Shown piece after piece: positions 11,745 through 21,611 of a stretch of DNA of 64,000 nucleotides; the stretch's first letter is position 1, and every line of letters begins with the position of its first letter. Source of the stretch: Moniliella sp. 'wahieum' (Eukaryota; Basidiomycota; Moniliellomycetes; Moniliellales; Moniliellaceae); assembly GCA_003971905.1 (NCBI GenBank), contig RSEE01000088.1:62001-126000 (forward strand), written 5' to 3'. Below the pieces are notes generated by a model. The model made no database searches, had not been told where the DNA came from, and saw only the letters and a list, made by a program, of their open reading frames with translations. A program made the translations under genes and the position numbers.

Positions 11745-14440
11745 CTTGCCTCAGCGTCAGTCCTCAGGCAGCAGGCCTGTAGCTTGAAGCTTGAAGCCCG
11801 ACGCTTGATCGCTTGAGCTTGAAGCTTGATACCTTGGCCGATCAGACGGACAGGACATGGGGCAGGGGGCGCACACGATCGATGATGGAGACAATCGACA
11901 GACTGTAAGCTGTACTGTAGTATACATATATTAGAGCACAAGTCCCCTCCTTCAGGTACGTATAAACTCCCCGGTGGATTCACAACATGCATTCTAACAC
12001 GTAACGCGTAACGGTTGCAGAACCGATTATGATCGATGAGGAGCTGAGGATGAGGCGCGCATTGGGTGCGTCTAGAAGCTAGACCACCTGGACCCTCCCC
12101 CTTCTGTTTGGTGATCGATGATCGATGATCAATGGACGTAGGTACCTGGGCCTGATGCATGATGTATGATACGCTCACGTATCCATCTGCCGAGGTCCTG
12201 CGTTGTTCCACCCAGCCTACCCATATATACGCGTGAATGGGAAAGTCGCTCGCCTTTTCCTGCCGGCCCGGCCGCATGACCAACCCCCCTTAAAACCCAC
12301 ATTGACTGCTCCCGGAGTCGGCTTGTTTTAACGCTTCGTCTCCCCCCCACCGCCTTCGCAGACCTTGCCTCTGTCCCCACGAATTTGTCGCATCTGCTGT
12401 GCTGGGCCCACACTCCTTCCTCTTCTGGCCCTTTCCCACAGCCAACACTATGAGCTTAACACAAATCATCGCCAATAATCCTGCGTGGCCATCCATCCCT
12501 GGCCAAGGCCCGTGGGCTGGCTTGCCGCCCGAGCTGCAGCCAGTCTTCAAGTTGATGGAGGATCAGATCTATGTGGGCAGCATCGCGTGGTGGCTGAATC
12601 TGGTAGCCATTGGCGCGATTGGCTTCAACCTGCTTTCCTGCTTCCCATCCGACGTCAAGAAGGTGTGGTGGCCCGAAATCCAGCGGTGCTTCCTCCAGTC
12701 CACCACCACCTATCGACCCTCCGAACCAGGTGAGGCCCACCAACGGATCGTTCGACACAACATCGTCCGCCCTGTCTCTTCCTGGAAACTGCCTCGACCC
12801 GTCATCATCTGCCATTTTCTGATCCGCCTCATCGTGTTCCCATACGTTGCAACCATCATCGACTATTACCGCCTTCCTTCCTCATGCAGCTCTCGGCTCT
12901 GCATGCCTCCATTTTCAGCCTTGGATTGGCAGCGGTGTTGGGCCAATGCATTCTCACCCTTCGCTGTGTGTCCTGTTGCCGCAGCCTCCCCGGTCACACG
13001 ATCCTCGCGTTGACGTTATGGGCCCTGAACATTTTGAATCTTGGTTTATGGTCTGCCTTCGCTTTCGTAACCCAAAACTCCTCGTTCGTCTTACCTCTCC
13101 TCTGCCTATGGCTTTCCGCAAACTGACGACGTTTGTCCAGCTACCCTGCCCCCTTGCCGCTGGGTTTCCGTAGTGGGTTCAGGTGCGGCAACCTGAGTAC
13201 CCAGAGGTGGCTAGGAATCACGGTCTATGTCATAACCTTCTTCCAAGATACGCTCATGTTTGTCGCTAGCACCCTGGCCATTTCCAGTGGTACCGACGCC
13301 TACGCTGGAACTGGGTCGCTTGGTTCCCATCGCATCCTCCACTTTTTCAGCACGGTGTGGGCTGGGACAAAGAGTTCATTCACCTCCATCTTTGCCAGTC
13401 CTGACAGTCACAATACTACGAGTGTTGGCAGACTTGTATCGAATAAGTTCGTGTACGACAGCACCCGGGTCGTTATGGTCTCATGGATGCTCGAGATTGT
13501 CGGAATTGGGTTCAACCTTGCCTATACAGTGGTTCCCAAGAACCCTGACCTGATCCGCAGTTCCTGGATTCTCCCTCTGCATGCAATCATCAGCATGGTC
13601 TTTGTCCTTCGCTTCTCAACAGTTCTCGTTCCTTTGCCTCTGCCCATTCGAGGACGGGTTATACGGGCGATTCGAGCAGCGGCGGGTACCGCAGCAAGAA
13701 TGGTGGCCTGCAGGGCATCTCGGTCTTGAGCACGGTCCAGCATCATACGGAAGCGGTAAATGAGCTTCATATTCCCGTTACCACCCCGCACCAACATGAA
13801 GCCTTCAGCTCGTACCGCTCGCCCATGGTGGTGGAAAACATGCACACCTTCCCCATGACCAGCCTGGCTGCTGCGCCCTCCCCCGCAATCAAGGACAGCA
13901 AGGAGGAGGGTGAGATTTATGTATCGGACCCTTCCTTGGGCGCACGGGCCCTTCCGAGTCTTCGGGGCCTAGGGGCAATCGGCATCCCAGCCACCGGGTG
14001 GATTCCAGTGACGATGTGTCCTACCAAGCCGCCTGACCAAAACAGTCGCCTTCCCATACCCAGCCGCACTTTGATTTCTTAGTACTCCAACCCTGTTTTC
14101 TTTTGTCCGCCTCCTCTCTTTAACATCCCATGCGCCGCGGCAGATGGCTTCACCAGCGTCTTGATATTCTTGCTGTTGGCCCGGCCGGATCCGAGCTGCT
14201 ACTTTATCTTTCCTCCACGTTACTTCCTTGCCACTGTTTTCTTGCTCTGCTTCCTGATCTGCTGCCGCCCCACTACACCAGTCCTCATGTACCTGTGCTC
14301 CGAATAAAGAACGTTATCGATGTTTAACGTTTATTCCGATCCCATTTTGCTCTACGATCGAATATATATGCACCTGCAGGGCAGACACGGAGGCAAGCCA
14401 GCAGGAGATCGAGATGCCCACCATACCTAGACCGTCCTGG
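11745..14440 (+). repeat. Direct duplication, left copy
   Basis: The left unit of a segmental duplication whose partner is 15060-17640, offset by about 3.3 kb. Flanks are recognisably homologous but diverged (for example GACAGGACATGGGGCAGGGGGCG, the GATGAGGAGCTGA stretch, and ATATATATG...GCAGACACGGAGGC downstream). The block from about 12440 to 13275 is identical to 15729-16564 except for one 2-bp indel. Confidence 0.85.
12450..14036 (+). pseudogene. Multi-pass membrane protein, broken copy
   Basis: Left copy of the gene at 15739-17331. It starts with the same ATG context (CCAACACTATGAGC) and the same first 147 residues. A 2-bp TC duplication near 12891 throws it out of frame, so its open frame ends at 13013. 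Two further lesions follow relative to the right copy: loss of one base near 13600 (after HAIISMV) and loss of one C in GGCCCTT near 13948. The stop matching that of the right copy is at 14034-14036. The downstream tail still resembles the right copy (SSYRSPMVVENMHTFPMTS), with substitutions such as SGTDAYAGTGSLG against SGTDTYAGTGSFG. It is either a young pseudogene or a copy carrying assembly indels; three lesions in 1.6 kb favour decay. Confidence 0.75.
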
Positions 14441-15059
14441 TTGTGACATGTGATCAATGATCCCTCGGTAGCCGTTCCGTCCCATCTCCCTATCACTCTG
14501 CAAGGGTGGCGCCGCTGTTGTCCTTGTCAGGCCCAGACGCATTAGGTTGGACAATGCCGCCCGGCTGGAGGACAAGACGGTGGGGTGGCTTCCCTTTCCT
14601 GGACACGGGGGTGGGCCACAATGCATAATGCATAAGCCGAGCCGGGTCAACCGGTCAAACCCAATCACCAGCAACCTCTCCGTTGGTGTGCGCTGCGGCA
14701 GGGCGACGTAGCCGCGGCCTCGCTCGAACATGTGAGTGTTAAGTCGACGTGGCTCTCTTGTCCACAGCATCTGGCCTTGCGCCTTCTTGTGGATCGACGT
14801 GGACCAGGCCAGCCTCAGCGAGACACAGGGCCTAGCACAGAGTTGGCCCGGCTACTTCCACAGCACGGGTTGTGGGAGGCATGGAGGGGAGGGGGAACTA
14901 CAGTATCAAGTTAATCCGGTGGTTGGGTGCTATAACAGAGGGTATAGCAAAGCCCTCTGCAAGGCCTCGGCCTCACTGGCCTTAGGCCTTATCACTCTCA
15001 CCGCCTCACCGGTGAGGCTCACCGCTCAAGCGACTAAAGCCCACGGCGGGTCGCCAGTC
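14441..15059. other. Spacer between duplicates
   Basis: About 600 bp separating the two duplicated units. There is no recognised gene. A palindrome-rich stretch (GGCCTTAGGCCTTATC, CACCGGTGAGGCTCACCG) precedes the right copy. Confidence 0.4.
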
Positions 15060-15180
15060 TTGAAGAGCTTGAAGCTTGAAGCTTGAGGCTTGAAGCTTGA
15101 AGCTTGAGGCTTGAAGCTTGAAGCTTGAAGCTCGACGCTTGAAGCTTGAAGCTCGACGCTTGATGCACTTGATGGCTTGA
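15060..15180 (+). repeat. CTTGAAG / AAGCTTGA palindromic array
   Basis: About ten overlapping copies of CTTGAAGCTTGA(A/G)G, interleaved with CTCGACGCTTGA, each centred on the palindrome AAGCTT. Shorter versions lie at 11590-11620, 11780-11835, 47025-47040 and 53805-53822. Confidence 0.75.
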
Positions 15181-15738
15181 TGGCTTGATACTTTCGCAGA
15201 TTTGACCGACAGGACATGGGGCAGGGGGCGCGCACACGATCGATAATCGAGACAATCCAGAGACCGTACTATAGTTGGAGCAGCCCCCTTCTAGACACGT
15301 ATACTGCCCCTTGTGGATCCACAGTGCATTGCATAACATGTAACATTTGCAAAACCGATGATGATTGATGAGGAGCTGAAAATGAGGCGCACATCCAATG
15401 GTCGCGTCTAGAGGCTGGACCACCTGGACCATCCCCTTCTGTTTGGTACAGGGTGCGGCGCCCCGATGATCGATGGTACCTGAGGCCTGAGGCCTGATAT
15501 GCTCGCGCACCCACCTGCCAAGTCCTACGTTGTTCCAGTTCCAAGAACAGCCTGCCCGTATCCTTACGCATGAAAATGTAACCGGACCGACCGCATGACC
15601 AACCCCTTATAACCCCCCATTGGCTGCTCCCGTCGTCTCCTCCGTTTCAACGCTTCGCCTCCCCCCAACCGCCTTCTTGGCAGACCTCGCCTTTGCACCC
15701 CACGCTCCCTCCTCTGGCCCTTTCCCACAGCCAACACT

Positions 15739-17331
15739 ATGAGCTTAACACAAATCATCGCCAATAATCCTGCGTGGCCATCCATCCCTGGCCAAGGCCC
15801 GTGGGCTGGCTTGCCGCCCGAGCTGCAGCCAGTCTTCAAGTTGATGGAGGATCAGATCTATGTGGGCAGCATCGCGTGGTGGCTGAATCTGGTAGCCATT
15901 GGCGCGATTGGCTTCAACCTGCTTTCCTGCTTCCCATCCGACGTCAAGAAGGTGTGGTGGCCCGAAATCCAGCGGTGCTTCCTCCAGTCCACCACCACCT
16001 ATCGACCCTCCGAACCAGGTGAGGCCCACCAACGGATCGTTCGACACAACATCGTCCGCCCTGTCTCTTCCTGGAAACTGCCTCGACCCGTCATCATCTG
16101 CCATTTTCTGATCCGCCTCATCGTGTTCCCATACGTTGCAACCATCATCGACTATTACCGCCTTCCTTCCTCATGCAGCTCGGCTCTGCATGCCTCCATT
16201 TTCAGCCTTGGATTGGCAGCGGTGTTGGGCCAATGCATTCTCACCCTTCGCTGTGTGTCCTGTTGCCGCAGCCTCCCCGGTCACACGATCCTCGCGTTGA
16301 CGTTATGGGCCCTGAACATTTTGAATCTTGGTTTATGGTCTGCCTTCGCTTTCGTAACCCAAAACTCCTCGTTCGTCTTACCTCTCCTCTGCCTATGGCT
16401 TTCCGCAAACTGACGACGTTTGTCCAGCTACCCTGCCCCCTTGCCGCTGGGTTTCCGTAGTGGGTTCAGGTGCGGCAACCTGAGTACCCAGAGGTGGCTA
16501 GGAATCACGGTCTATGTCATAACCTTCTTCCAAGATACGCTCATGTTTGTCGCTAGCACCCTGGCCATTGCCAGTGGTACCGACACCTACGCTGGAACTG
16601 GGTCGTTTGGTTCCCATCGCATCCTCCACTTTTTCAACACGGTGTGGACTGGGGCAAAGAGTGCCTTTACCTCCATCTTCTCTCACCCGGGTAGTCCCGA
16701 CTCCACTAGCGTTGGCCGGCTTGTATCGAACAAGTTTGTGTACGACAGCACCCGGGTCGTTATGGTCTCGTGGATGCTCGAAATTGTCGGCATTGGATTC
16801 AACCTTGCCTATACCATCGTTCCCAAGAAACCCGATCTGGTCCGCACCTCCTGGGTTCTCCCTCTGCATGCAATCATCAGCATGGTCGTTGCTCCTTCAC
16901 TCCTCAACAGTTCTCGTGCCTTTGCCTTTTCCAACAATTCGCGCACGGGTTATACTGGCGAGTCGGGCAGCGGCGGGTACCGCAGCAAGAATGGTGGCCT
17001 GCAGGGCATCTCGGTCTTGAGCACTGTTCAGCACCATACAGAAGCGGTTAATGACCTTCACCGTCCTGCTACCAACCCGCACCAACATAATGAAGCCTTC
17101 AGCTCGTACCGCTCGCCCATGGTGGTGGAAAACATGCACACCTTCCCCATGACCAGCCTGGCTGCTGCACCCTCCCCCGCAATCAAGGACAGCAAGGAGG
17201 AGGGTGAGATTTATGTATCGGACCCTTCCTTGGGCGCACGGGCCCCTTCCGAGTCTTCGGGGCCTAGGGGCAATCGGCATTCCAGCCACCGGATGGATTC
17301 CAGTGAAGATATGCCTTTCCACGCTGCTTGA
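15739..17331 (+). CDS. Multi-pass membrane protein, intact copy
   Basis: An uncharacterised integral membrane protein of about 511 residues after splicing. Hydrophobic segments are visible around residues 41-64 (VGSIAWWLNLVAIGAIGFNL), 115-138 (VIICHFLIRLIVFPYVATII), 147-170 (IFSLGLAAVLGQCILTLR), 180-202 (ILALTLWALNILNLGLWS), then after the intron near WLGITVYVITFFQDTLMFVA, VMVSWMLEIVGIGFNLAY and HAIISMVVAPSLL. Six or seven TM helices are followed by a long hydrophilic Ser-rich tail. An intron is needed because the frame meets TGA at 16411; the best candidate is 16371-16427 (57 nt, CTGAC branch, TGTCCAG), which joins ...QNSS to YPAPLPLGF in frame. A longer alternative runs 16354-16491. The GTGAGG at 16019 is not treated as a donor because reading through keeps a TM helix. 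Family not recognised; sensor or transporter would be a guess. Confidence 0.75.
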
Positions 17332-17640
17332 CCAGAAGAGCAGCCCCCGTCTCATACCCGGTTGCACTTTGATCGCTAAGTCTTCCACCCCTTTTCCTTT
17401 TGTCCACCTCCTCTCTTGGAGTTGCCACTTTCTTTTTTCCTCGTGTTGCTTCCGTATCGTCCCCTTCTTAGTCTGCTTGGTGATGTGTCAAGGCCCCATT
17501 GCTCCACTCCCCATGTACCTGCGTTCCGAATACAGAGAAACTGCCGATGTGCTATCCGATTCCATTCTCCACTATGATTGAATATATATGTATCTAAAGA
17601 GCAGACACGGAGGCGAATCAGCAAGGGCTCGGAGTGCTGT

Positions 17641-19847
17641 GGTATCATGGCTGCTGTGAGTGACACTGCCATACGTTTTGTCAGGGGTTTGTGCCACGGG
17701 CGACGACGGGCTGGCAAGCCCGGGGGAGTCTACACGCGCCCTTCGCCTTCCTAACCCCGTCCTCAAGTTGCTCAGTGGGCCAGATTCGATCTGATCCGAT
17801 CTGAGCTGAGGTCTGATCCTCATTCTTCCTCTATTGCGTTGTTTCCCTTTTAGTCACTGTCTGTTATAGCAATGGTTCGTGGTTTCTCCCTACGTTTCAT
17901 TGGCATCTCCCCTATCTCCTCGCCAATTGATCAATCCAGTACAGGGAACTCCTCTTAGTTGCTTCTTCAGCTCCCGTCTTCAGCTCCCTGTTCCCCAGTC
18001 CAAGTCCAGCTCAGTTCAGCCGCGTGTGATCCAGCCCACAGTGGAGCCTCCGCCAGTCCCAGTCCAGCCCCAGTCCAGCAGTGGAGGTCACCGCTGTCGC
18101 CTCCCCGTCCCTGAACCCGAAGGTTTCAGACACGCTACTGCCGCCCAAGCCGGTGCTACGCAGCCTTGCCACACCCCACCCGCCTCTGCTATAGGCCGAC
18201 AGGCCTCTTCTCGTCCCTGGCTCCGCTCGAGCCCACCAATCAGCCCAAGTGCGTAACTAACCGTGAGTCGACCTTAGGACCCCCCAGGGATTGTACCCCT
18301 TAACCCCCCCCCCCCGGGCGGGCCCCCACCGCCCGCTCGTCACAGACCACGCCGATGGTCGCAATGTGGTCGAGCACAACACCCCCGGTCATATATCCCG
18401 GGTCATCCGAACGCTCAGTATAATAGCTAGACGGTCCCCAAACAACTGTGGCTCATTTGCCTATAGAAGACCCGCAAATGGAATGTATACATGCCGTATC
18501 GATTTTAGGATCAATACTGGTCCGCGAAGGTGACGGTGAGGCTGCAGTAATAGCCAGAGAAAAGATCGGTATTGGTTAAAGGGGGAGAGAAAGAGACCAA
18601 GGAAGAAGGGAGAGGTTTACTATTATCTGTGTGGCCCGTGCACCGCAAGCTCCTCAGCTCCTCAGACCGCTCAGGCCTGAGGCTCAGGCCTCACGTAGTT
18701 ATACCATGTGAAACCCCGAGTGCCTGTCTGGTCCCTGCACAAAGCTCCATTGACCACACTTCCTTCACGGGTCCCAGGGTCTTGAGGCCTATCACACCCC
18801 TGCTTGCTCGAAACAAAATATCTGTTCCATTGCCTTGGATTGCAAGGGCAGATTTCGCAAGGTCCATGGGGTCAGTGTCGAGCAATGTGAAGCATACCAT
18901 CCTGCAGGCTAGTCCAGAGCGTATCCAAGGAACGGCAACGGCCCCTCAGCTGCTTTTGGACCCTCCGGGGGACCCAGAAATGGGTTTGACCCTCATCGAC
19001 GGGCAATTTATGTCTCTCGCTGCGCAAGACTGCGTCTGCTCAGGCGCTCGGCCACCCCCTATTAGGAGAGTTGTATGGTCCAACACGTTCTGTGCGCTCA
19101 CTACTAGTACTAGTAGTCACTGGGCCTGTGTGCCTATTCGATCTTGCCTGGGGTTGAGCCGCTGAGCGTTCAACGTTGCACTTCAACGTTATTGATGCAT
19201 GGTTGATGGTGGTCCCCATGGCAGCCTGTACGGCGGTATGATGCACTAACTACTTCACGGGGGCTCCCAAGAGCTGAAGGGGGGTGATCCTCATCTACTC
19301 GCTTTTGTTAAATCGTCGCCGTCTACCAATATGTGGCATCCCCCCCCCAAACACAACCTCAGCTCACGGCTAATGGTCTTGCTGTGAATGGCGCTGGCTG
19401 ACCACTATGGGGTATGCAGAAGTCAGGGGCTGTCGCCCTCTGAAAGACGGCGACCGACAGTGGCATCGACACCAGGTGCTGTACTTTCCTTGACCCCATC
19501 GCATGCAGCAGCCCTCGGCTCAGTCTGAGCGCTCATCTCATCCCCATGGGAGCCTGCCTGAGGCCTGACTGACCAAGATGCATCAAGGCAGGGGTGGCAC
19601 GTGACCGGGTGACATGTGACCGATGATTGGTGATCAGTGATCACTTACCTGTGATCGTCCGGCACAATGTAGGGTTGGGCACAAGCTCCGCAATTGATTG
19701 CGCCAACTGAACAGACACAGGCGATGCGCTATGCCGACCACGTCAACGAGAACAACCCTAGTCTGCGAATGAACGCCTTGGGGGCCTTAGCTCAGGGTTG
19801 GCAGCGGCAGGCTTGCTCCCCACCACCAACCAACCTCATCTGGCATC
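17641..19847. other. Gene-poor region, no supported gene
   Basis: About 2.2 kb. It includes a CAGTCCAGCTCAGT-type degenerate repeat near 17995-18090, a C run with CCCGGGCGGGC near 18306-18325 and open frames on both strands around 18570-19165 without family motifs. It may contain decayed mobile-element sequence. The right end is the eL42 promoter. Confidence 0.45.
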
Positions 19848-20222
19848 ATGGTCAACGTCCCCAAGACTCGCCGCACGTACTGCAAGGGCAAGGACTGCAA
19901 GAAGCACACGTGAGTTCATTTGCTTCCACCGTGAGCGACAACACGCATACTGACGCTGCGCAGCCCACACAAGGTGACGCAGTACAAGACGGGCAAGGCC
20001 TCGCTCTACGCTCAGGGTAAGCGCCGTTACGACCGGAAGCAGAAGGGTTACGGTGGTCAGACCAAGCCCGTCTTCCACAAGAAGGCCAAGACCACCAAGA
20101 AGGTGGTGCTGCGTCTGGAGTGCTCGGCGTGCAAGTACCGCTCCCACGTGGCCCTCAAGCGGTGCAAGCACTTCGAGCTTGGCGGTGACAAGAAGCAGAA
20201 GGGTGCTGCTCTGTCGTTCTAA
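19848..20222 (+). CDS. RPL42: Ribosomal protein eL42 (L36a/L44e)
   Basis: Large-subunit cytosolic ribosomal protein. The spliced product is 106 residues, the usual family length. It starts [21 protein letters not shown], continues after the intron with [18 protein letters not shown], and ends [13 protein letters not shown]. The zinc-binding CxxxxC...CxxC pattern is visible (YCKGKDC and ECSACKY). The intron is 19910-19963 (54 nt, GTGAGT...CTGACGCTGCGCAG) and falls inside the Thr codon of KKHT. Fungal RPL42 residue 56 (P or Q) governs cycloheximide sensitivity; here the local text is [17 protein letters not shown], so Pro is present. The frame is intact. Confidence 0.97.
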
Positions 20223-20271
20223 GTGTCCCTATATGGTTTTGGGGAGCTGGAGAGCATGGTTGGGCTGGATG

Positions 20272-20306
20272 TCTGCGCCTCCCCCCATCTTCAGGGGAGG
20301 CGCAGA
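20272..20306 (+). other. Perfect 13-bp stem hairpin 3' of RPL42
   Basis: TCTGCGCCTCCCC at 20272-20284 pairs perfectly with GGGGAGGCGCAGA at 20294-20306 around a 9-nt loop. It begins 50 bp after the eL42 stop codon and is probably in the 3' UTR. It resembles a bacterial terminator stem, which is unusual next to a fungal gene; function unknown. Confidence 0.7.
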
Positions 20307-20866
20307 TCTTGCTTGTCATGCGTCTCCTCGTCTCTTGAGACGAACCTTTTTTTGCCAATGCAAGCTTGCTTGCATGCCCCAGCAGATTCTGCTGTATGGC
20401 GTCTTCGGACGACCTGGTGCTCTGGTTGCAAATAGTCGGACCGAGCGTTGCTCGCGTCGCAGACTTTCTCCTTGGGGGGAACCCAACAGGCCTTGCCCTC
20501 CCAGTTCTGGCCAGCTTGCCACGTGCGTGCATCGGCCTTGTTCAGTTACCGTTATCGTCTTTGAGGGCGCGCGAGTGTTCTGGCACGTCGACAGTGCGCA
20601 CGCTGTGGACAGAGGCATGGGCCAGGTGAGTGTCTGTTGGTGGTCTGGCGACGCAGCGGCGGACGGCCACATAGTTGGAGAGTAAGCCAGTCCCGTAGAA
20701 CAATTGAGGAATGAACGTTGAACTTCGTGCACATCGTTCTGGGTTTTGTATGAACGTAGTTTGGTGATCCCAATGCGCGAGATCGGCAAGATAGACTCTA
20801 AGACTCTAACCATTCAACTCGCAAGGGGTTGATCATGCCGATGGTTCGTGCGGGTGGGTGTGGAAG

Positions 20867-20961
20867 GGTCGATTAGCTCAGTTGGTCAGAGCGTGGTACT
20901 AATACATCCGCTTGGAGTGTTGGTGATGCCAAGGTCATGAGTTCAAGCCTCATATTGACCA
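20867..20961 (+). tRNA. tRNA-Ile(AAU) with intron
   Basis: Cloverleaf parts are visible: acceptor GGTCGAT pairing with ATTGACC, D arm with AGCTCAGTTGGTCAGAGC, anticodon stem TGGTA/TGCCA, loop CTAATA with anticodon AAT at 20901-20903, T arm TCATGAGTTCAAGCCTCATA, discriminator A at 20961. The 21-nt insert 20905-20925 lies one base 3' of the anticodon, the canonical nuclear tRNA intron position. A27 of mature numbering pairs with the wobble-compatible partner. No CCA is encoded, as expected in eukaryotes. Confidence 0.95.
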
Positions 20962-20964
20962 GAC

Positions 20965-20969
20965 TTTTT
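20965..20969 (+). terminator. Pol III T-run terminator
   Basis: Five T residues directly after the tRNA-Ile gene, the standard RNA polymerase III stop. Confidence 0.8.
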
Positions 20970-21611
20970 GCTTCAGCTTTAATTCGTTGGCTGGGCCTGG
21001 ATGCTAACCATGATCTAATTGAAGATCCCCAAATAACTCTTGTAATGTCTGCTGTCTATGCCACCGGTATTGCCTCCAATTCGCGTTTTCCTCAGGCCTC
21101 TGCCCCGGAGGAGAGCTTCCCCACTCTTTTACTGTCGCCCCAGGGATATTAGGCTGTGGTTGAACGGGGTCACCGGTCAACTCCCTCAGCAACCCTCATC
21201 GGGATATTCGGGTTCGATCCATCGAGGGGAATGGCCGGCGCGACGTTTATTTTTTGAAAAAGTTGCTCTTGGCACAGTTGGCGGTGAGTAGATGGTACGA
21301 ACGATCCATGAGAGAGTGAACGGAAAGGAAACCGCATTGGTCGCCCGCCCAGGGGGGTTCCCAACAAATGAAGGTCGGTTTTAACATGTCAAAACGACCA
21401 ATGCTGACATTAATGACGGAAGAGCTGACTTGCACCGATTGCGCACTGCAAGGTTGAAACTCAGAAGGTCGCCTGCCCGGCTGGCTTTTTTCCTGGACAG
21501 AAGCCCCTAGGGACGGCGGCGGCAAAGGCCAAGGCCACGGCAAAGACACCGGCCTACGCACGGCGACGCCTTCCTGACCTTCTCCACACACCTCCGCCTG
21601 TCCACGCCACC
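20970..21611. other. MTG2 upstream region
   Basis: About 640 bp between the tRNA and the GTPase gene. No gene is supported. It presumably contains the promoter of the downstream gene. Confidence 0.4.

Larger units (their letters stand above)
7543..12449. other. Gene-poor decayed region
   Basis: About 4.9 kb without a supportable gene. It holds a short degenerate repeat ACCACCACCCGTGAC at about 7665-7710, retroelement-like fragments, a C homopolymer near 9937, a 9-bp array at 10081, many palindromic word duplications (GATCATCGATCATCGATC near 9322, GGTTACCGGTTAC near 9350), and, from about 11745, the 5' flank of the duplicated membrane-protein unit. Open frames here have biased composition and no recognised motif. 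Confidence 0.5.
15060..17640 (+). repeat. Direct duplication, right copy
   Basis: Partner of 11745-14440. It begins in an array of AAGCTTGA words and ends near GCAGACACGGAGGCGAATCAGC. It carries the intact membrane-protein gene. Confidence 0.85.

Noticed and set aside
16019-16177. Intron in the membrane-protein gene (GTGAGG...TGCAG)
   Set aside because: Splicing here puts both copies out of frame with the following TM segment; reading through in the right copy keeps a TM helix and an SSALHAS join.
17879-18256. 125-residue Pro/Gln/Ser frame, possible gag-like protein
   Set aside because: Repeat CAGTCCAG explains the composition; no zinc knuckle or other retroelement motif seen.
18571-19165. 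Possible gene on either strand
   Set aside because: Both strands are open for 70-197 codons but no family motif, start context or splice signal stands out. A PLPFLGYALD-like string on the minus strand is out of frame with its surroundings.
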